Shown here: one piece after another, positions 53,950 to 56,187 of the stretch
Layout: every line of letters begins with the position of its first letter
Numbering within the stretch: position 1 is the stretch's first letter
Assembly: GCA_964343805.1 (NCBI GenBank)
Contig: CAYFLR010000038.1
Location: forward strand, 1-56,187
Direction of reading: 5' to 3'
Length of the DNA: 56,187 bases
Source: CAYFLR01 sp964343805
Lineage (GTDB): Bacteria; Bdellovibrionota_B; Oligoflexia; CAYFLR01
Position numbers and translations under genes: made by a program
The notes under the pieces: generated by a model
What the model saw: the letters and a program-made list of their open reading frames with translations, nothing else
What the model was told of the DNA's origin: nothing
The model's database searches: none

Positions 53950-54627
53950 ATGAAATCTATATTCTTTATTTTTATAACAATATTCTTACTTCCTTATTCT
54001 TCTTTTATGGCCAACGACATGAGTAAAAAAATCCTGGTGATTGGTGATTCTCATACGGTGGGTTATTTTGGAGAGAAGCTTCACTCTCTGCTTTTAAAAC
54101 TTCCCCACACTGAGATCGTTACCCTGGCTATTTGTGGCTCTAACCCAATTCATTGGTTGAAGGGCAGGAAACTGGATATTTGTGATCGAGAGAGAAGAGG
54201 AACCGATATTGATGCACCCTTGCCAGCATCTTTTGTTCCCCATTTGGCTACGATATTGAAAGAGGAGAAGCCTCATATCACGATCATTGCTCATGGCACT
54301 AATTATGTGGGATATCCACCTTATTCTATTCACAAATATTCTCTTGCCACCATTAATTTAATCCTTTTAAATCAAAGTTCCTGCTTTTGGGTAGGCCCTC
54401 CCGACGCCTATGCTATCGAGCAGTCTTTATTAGAACAAACTAGTCAGTTGATTCAAGATGCCGGCAGCGGGAACTGTCAGTTTTTCAACTCTCTAGAGGT
54501 GACCAGTTATCCTCCAGACCTCAACGATGGGGTTCATTATAGCCTTGATCTGGCCCATCAGTGGGCTAAAAAGGTTTTTGACGGATTTACCCAGCACTTT
54601 TTCCCCCATTATCCCATTTCTGAATAG
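53950..54627 (+). CDS. SGNH/GDSL-type hydrolase, exported
   Basis: 225 residues with a signal peptide (MKSIFFIFITIFLLPYSSFMA). The four SGNH blocks are visible: IGDSHTVG (Ser34), ICGSNP (Gly63), AHGTNYVG (Asn118) and NDGVHYS (Asp193, His196). Such enzymes remove acetyl or other acyl groups from polysaccharides, peptidoglycan or lipids. The context is close to that of periplasmic SGNH proteins, but the substrate is not evident. The ribosome binding site is weak. It follows the kinase-like gene by 30 bases, so they may be co-transcribed. Confidence 0.82.
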   Translation: MKSIFFIFITIFLLPYSSFMANDMSKKILVIGDSHTVGYFGEKLHSLLLKLPHTEIVTLAICGSNPIHWLKGRKLDICDRERRGTDIDAPLPASFVPHLATILKEEKPHITIIAHGTNYVGYPPYSIHKYSLATINLILLNQSSCFWVGPPDAYAIEQSLLEQTSQLIQDAGSGNCQFFNSLEVTSYPPDLNDGVHYSLDLAHQWAKKVFDGFTQHFFPHYPISE

Positions 54628-54667
54628 TCATAAGATAGTGTTTTTTGCTTGTAAATTAATCAATATG

Positions 54668-54685
54668 TGTTAATTCATAATAACA
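54668..54685. promoter_or_regulatory. TGTTA-N8-TAACA dyad
   Basis: A perfect 5-8-5 inverted repeat with the same geometry as the TGTCA-N8-TGACA sites but a T/C change, about 68 bases before the CX11C protein gene. TATAAT-like sequence lies shortly downstream. No -24/-12 element is seen, so it is not included in the sigma-54 regulon. Confidence 0.3.
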
Positions 54686-54752
54686 TATTTGTAATATTCT
54701 ATAATTTACTTTGTATAGGTATTGACACCAATAAGATATATGGGAGGAAGAA

Positions 54753-55391
54753 ATGATAAAGGTTTTAACCCTAGGGACTTTTCTATTACTCAGCTTCAAT
54801 CTTTGGGCCATTGATCCAGGCGCCAAAAGAATTTGTGAGAAATATAGTTTTACCTCCCAGCAAGAGCAATGCATTATTGAGCTGATGGATTTTAAATTTG
54901 ATCCCCATGTGATTACCCTCTGCGAGAAATATATGCATGTGGGAGATCAAGTGGAGTGCCTTAAAAAACTACCGGATGTGAAAATCCAAAATGAAGTGGC
55001 TTTGGTTTGTAATAAACATAATTTCAATAAGGATCGGGTCGAGTGTTTTCAGCGTTTAGCAGATAAAGGAATCGACCCCGCCACTTATAAAGTTTGTACC
55101 AAATATAACTTTGTCCGTCAGCAGGTGGATTGCCTAGAAGAGCTGGCCAATCGTTATTTCGATCCCACTGCAGTGAATGTCTGTTATAAATATAATTTTG
55201 TAGATCAGCAGAAACAGTGTTTGCTTAACCTGCCTTATCAAGATCACCCAGTCTATGAAGAAGGAAACGAAGGCGACTTTTTAACTGATGAAGAGGTGCT
55301 TCGCCTTTTACGAAGAGCCACCCGAGCGATGCAAAATGGAAACCGACCTCGCGTGGGTCGTATTTTAGATCGCATTCTCGATGGATTATAA
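54753..55391 (+). CDS. Exported CX11C repeat protein
   Basis: 212 residues; signal peptide MIKVLTLGTFLLLSFNLWA, GGGAGGAAG upstream. Five tandem units of about 29-30 residues follow, each with the pattern C-x-K(Y/H)-(S/N)F-x5-x-C and a hydrophobic LxxL (CEKYSFTSQQEQC, CEKYMHVGDQVEC, CNKHNFNKDRVEC, CTKYNFVRQQVDC, CYKYNFVDQQKQC). Cys pairs are 12 positions apart and probably form a disulfide in a helical hairpin. A short basic C-terminal tail (RRATRAMQNGNRPRVGR) follows. I do not recognise the family. Confidence 0.78.
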   Translation: MIKVLTLGTFLLLSFNLWAIDPGAKRICEKYSFTSQQEQCIIELMDFKFDPHVITLCEKYMHVGDQVECLKKLPDVKIQNEVALVCNKHNFNKDRVECFQRLADKGIDPATYKVCTKYNFVRQQVDCLEELANRYFDPTAVNVCYKYNFVDQQKQCLLNLPYQDHPVYEEGNEGDFLTDEEVLRLLRRATRAMQNGNRPRVGRILDRILDGL

Positions 55392-55926
55392 TTCGCCAAT
55401 GGAAGAAGTGAAAAAAATTATTGAGCACTTTGACCTTCTACCCCACCCAGAAGGGGGCTTCTATAAAGAGACTTACCGCTCTTTAGAGGAAGCCGCTGTA
55501 GATCGTGAGGAACCTCAAAAAGTAGTTCAAAGAAGTTTTGCTACCGGAATTTACTTCTTACTTCCTAAAGGTAAAATCTCCACCTGGCATCGCATTCAGT
55601 CTGATGAGATGTGGCATTTTTATTTGGGAGATCCCATGGCTCTCTATCAGATAGATCCGAAAGGGCAATGTGAAACTATTATCTTAGGATCTGATTTTGT
55701 AAAAGGGCAGAAACTTCAGCATGTGGTACCCAAAGGCTCTTGGTTTGGTGGGCATCCACTGGAAGAGAGTCGATACTCCTTTGTGGGATGCACGGTTTCG
55801 CCTGGTTTTGATTTTGACGACTTTGAGATGGCTGAGCACGGAAAATTAGTAAAACTCTATCCAGAGCATAAAGAAATTATTAACCGGCTTTACCCACAAC
55901 GCCAACTAAGGTCCGTTAAGATTTAG
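55381..55926 (+). CDS. Cupin superfamily protein (DUF985)
   Basis: 181 residues. LLPHPEGGFYKETYRS, GIYFLLPKGKISTWHRI, SDEMWHFYLGDPMALYQI and LGSDFVKGQKLQHVVPKGSWFGG match the DUF985/cupin_5 family, a small beta-barrel of unknown function. The ATG at 55381 overlaps the preceding stop by 11 bases; an alternative ATG at 55399 would remove six residues. No clear ribosome binding site precedes either, so coupling to the CX11C gene is likely. The 3' end overlaps the receiver gene on the other strand by 11 bases. Confidence 0.85.
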   Translation: MDYNSPMEEVKKIIEHFDLLPHPEGGFYKETYRSLEEAAVDREEPQKVVQRSFATGIYFLLPKGKISTWHRIQSDEMWHFYLGDPMALYQIDPKGQCETIILGSDFVKGQKLQHVVPKGSWFGGHPLEESRYSFVGCTVSPGFDFDDFEMAEHGKLVKLYPEHKEIINRLYPQRQLRSVKI

Positions 55927-56187
55927 CTCTATAAAGAATATCATACAGCTGGCGAACCATTATATCTGCATCGGTGAGGGGTTTTTGCAGTAAAATATCC
56001 ACTCCCTCTTTTAAGGCTCTTTTGGCCATCTTATCTTTTTTGGTAAAAGCCGACATAACAGCAATAGGGGTGTTAGGGTAATATTTTTTAGCTGCGAGGA
56101 TAACATCAATGCCGGTCTTTTCTGGCATTTTTAAATCAGTTAATATCATATCTAATGGCGTTTCTTTCTCGATGGCTTTTATTGCCT
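55916..56187 (-). CDS. Response-regulator receiver domain (5' end off the window)
   Basis: Ninety residues are visible, open to the right edge. MILTDLKMPEKTGIDVI contains the phosphoacceptor Asp, PIAVMSAFTKKD the Ser/Thr switch region and LLQKPL the conserved Lys. The chain stops just after the receiver fold, so this is either a single-domain regulator or the C-terminal receiver of a larger hybrid kinase. The upstream half is outside the window. Confidence 0.85.
   Translation of the reverse strand, partial: AIKAIEKETPLDMILTDLKMPEKTGIDVILAAKKYYPNTPIAVMSAFTKKDKMAKRALKEGVDILLQKPLTDADIMVRQLYDILYRAKS

Overview
The window is a moderately AT-rich bacterial chromosome segment with five short N-runs (assembly gaps). 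It is unusually rich in exported proteins: about a dozen predicted lipoproteins, several secreted proteins and outer-membrane barrels, an adhesive fibre-like lipoprotein with a phage tail-collar tip, exported hydrolases (trypsin-like protease, amylase, SGNH hydrolase) and many two-component genes. Together with a small lipoprotein carrying a SYQNC lipobox, this suggests a Gram-negative predatory or epibiotic bacterium of the Bdellovibrionota type. That assignment is inference from gene content; no rRNA or other phylogenetic marker is present.

Layout. 1-1.6 kb: sufU (cut by the left edge) and sufS (interrupted by two adjacent in-frame stops), behind a sigma-54-like promoter. 1.7-4.5 kb: a lipoprotein with a possible permuted papain fold, sfsA and a secreted protein. 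4.6-9.7 kb: a five-gene minus-strand operon (outer-membrane protein, POTRA-like barrel protein, small periplasmic protein, histidine kinase, NtrC-type sigma-54 activator). 9.7-10.2 kb: its control region plus a 173-bp interrupted palindrome. 10.2-18.7 kb: YihY-family membrane protein, lipoproteins, an S9 peptidase, a gamma-glutamylcyclotransferase-like protein, an outer-membrane protein, a very cationic lipoprotein and a REP-associated-type transposase. 18.7-26 kb: a giant GLUG/Fn3 lipoprotein and a coupled BtrH-like/phosphoribosyltransferase-like pair. 26-30 kb: receiver, hybrid kinase and STAS-like gene set. 30-34.5 kb: trypsin-like lipoprotein, GH13 amylase and exported unknowns. 34.6-40.8 kb: tryptophanase-family enzyme with a degenerate class III cyclase, an exported amidoligase-like protein and a Gln-rich secreted repeat protein. 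40.9-43.2 kb: two tandem exported family II pyrophosphatases. 43.4-56.2 kb: a second GLUG lipoprotein, a transglutaminase-like lipoprotein, a fibre-like lipoprotein, PilZ, an exported kinase-like protein, SGNH hydrolase, a CX11C repeat protein, a cupin and a partial receiver.

The strongest candidate for an undescribed system is a small regulon. The outer-membrane/two-component operon (start 9726) and the cationic lipoprotein gene (17062) have matching promoters: TGGCACAG-N3-TTGAAATAG (-24/-12 type), preceded by two tandem TGTCA-N8-TGACA-like dyads. The proximal dyad centre lies exactly 70.5 bp from the TGGCAC in both, and the distal dyad lies 91.5 and 92.5 bp away. The obvious activator is the NtrC-type regulator in the first operon, which suggests an autoregulated envelope-sensing circuit controlling a cationic lipoprotein.
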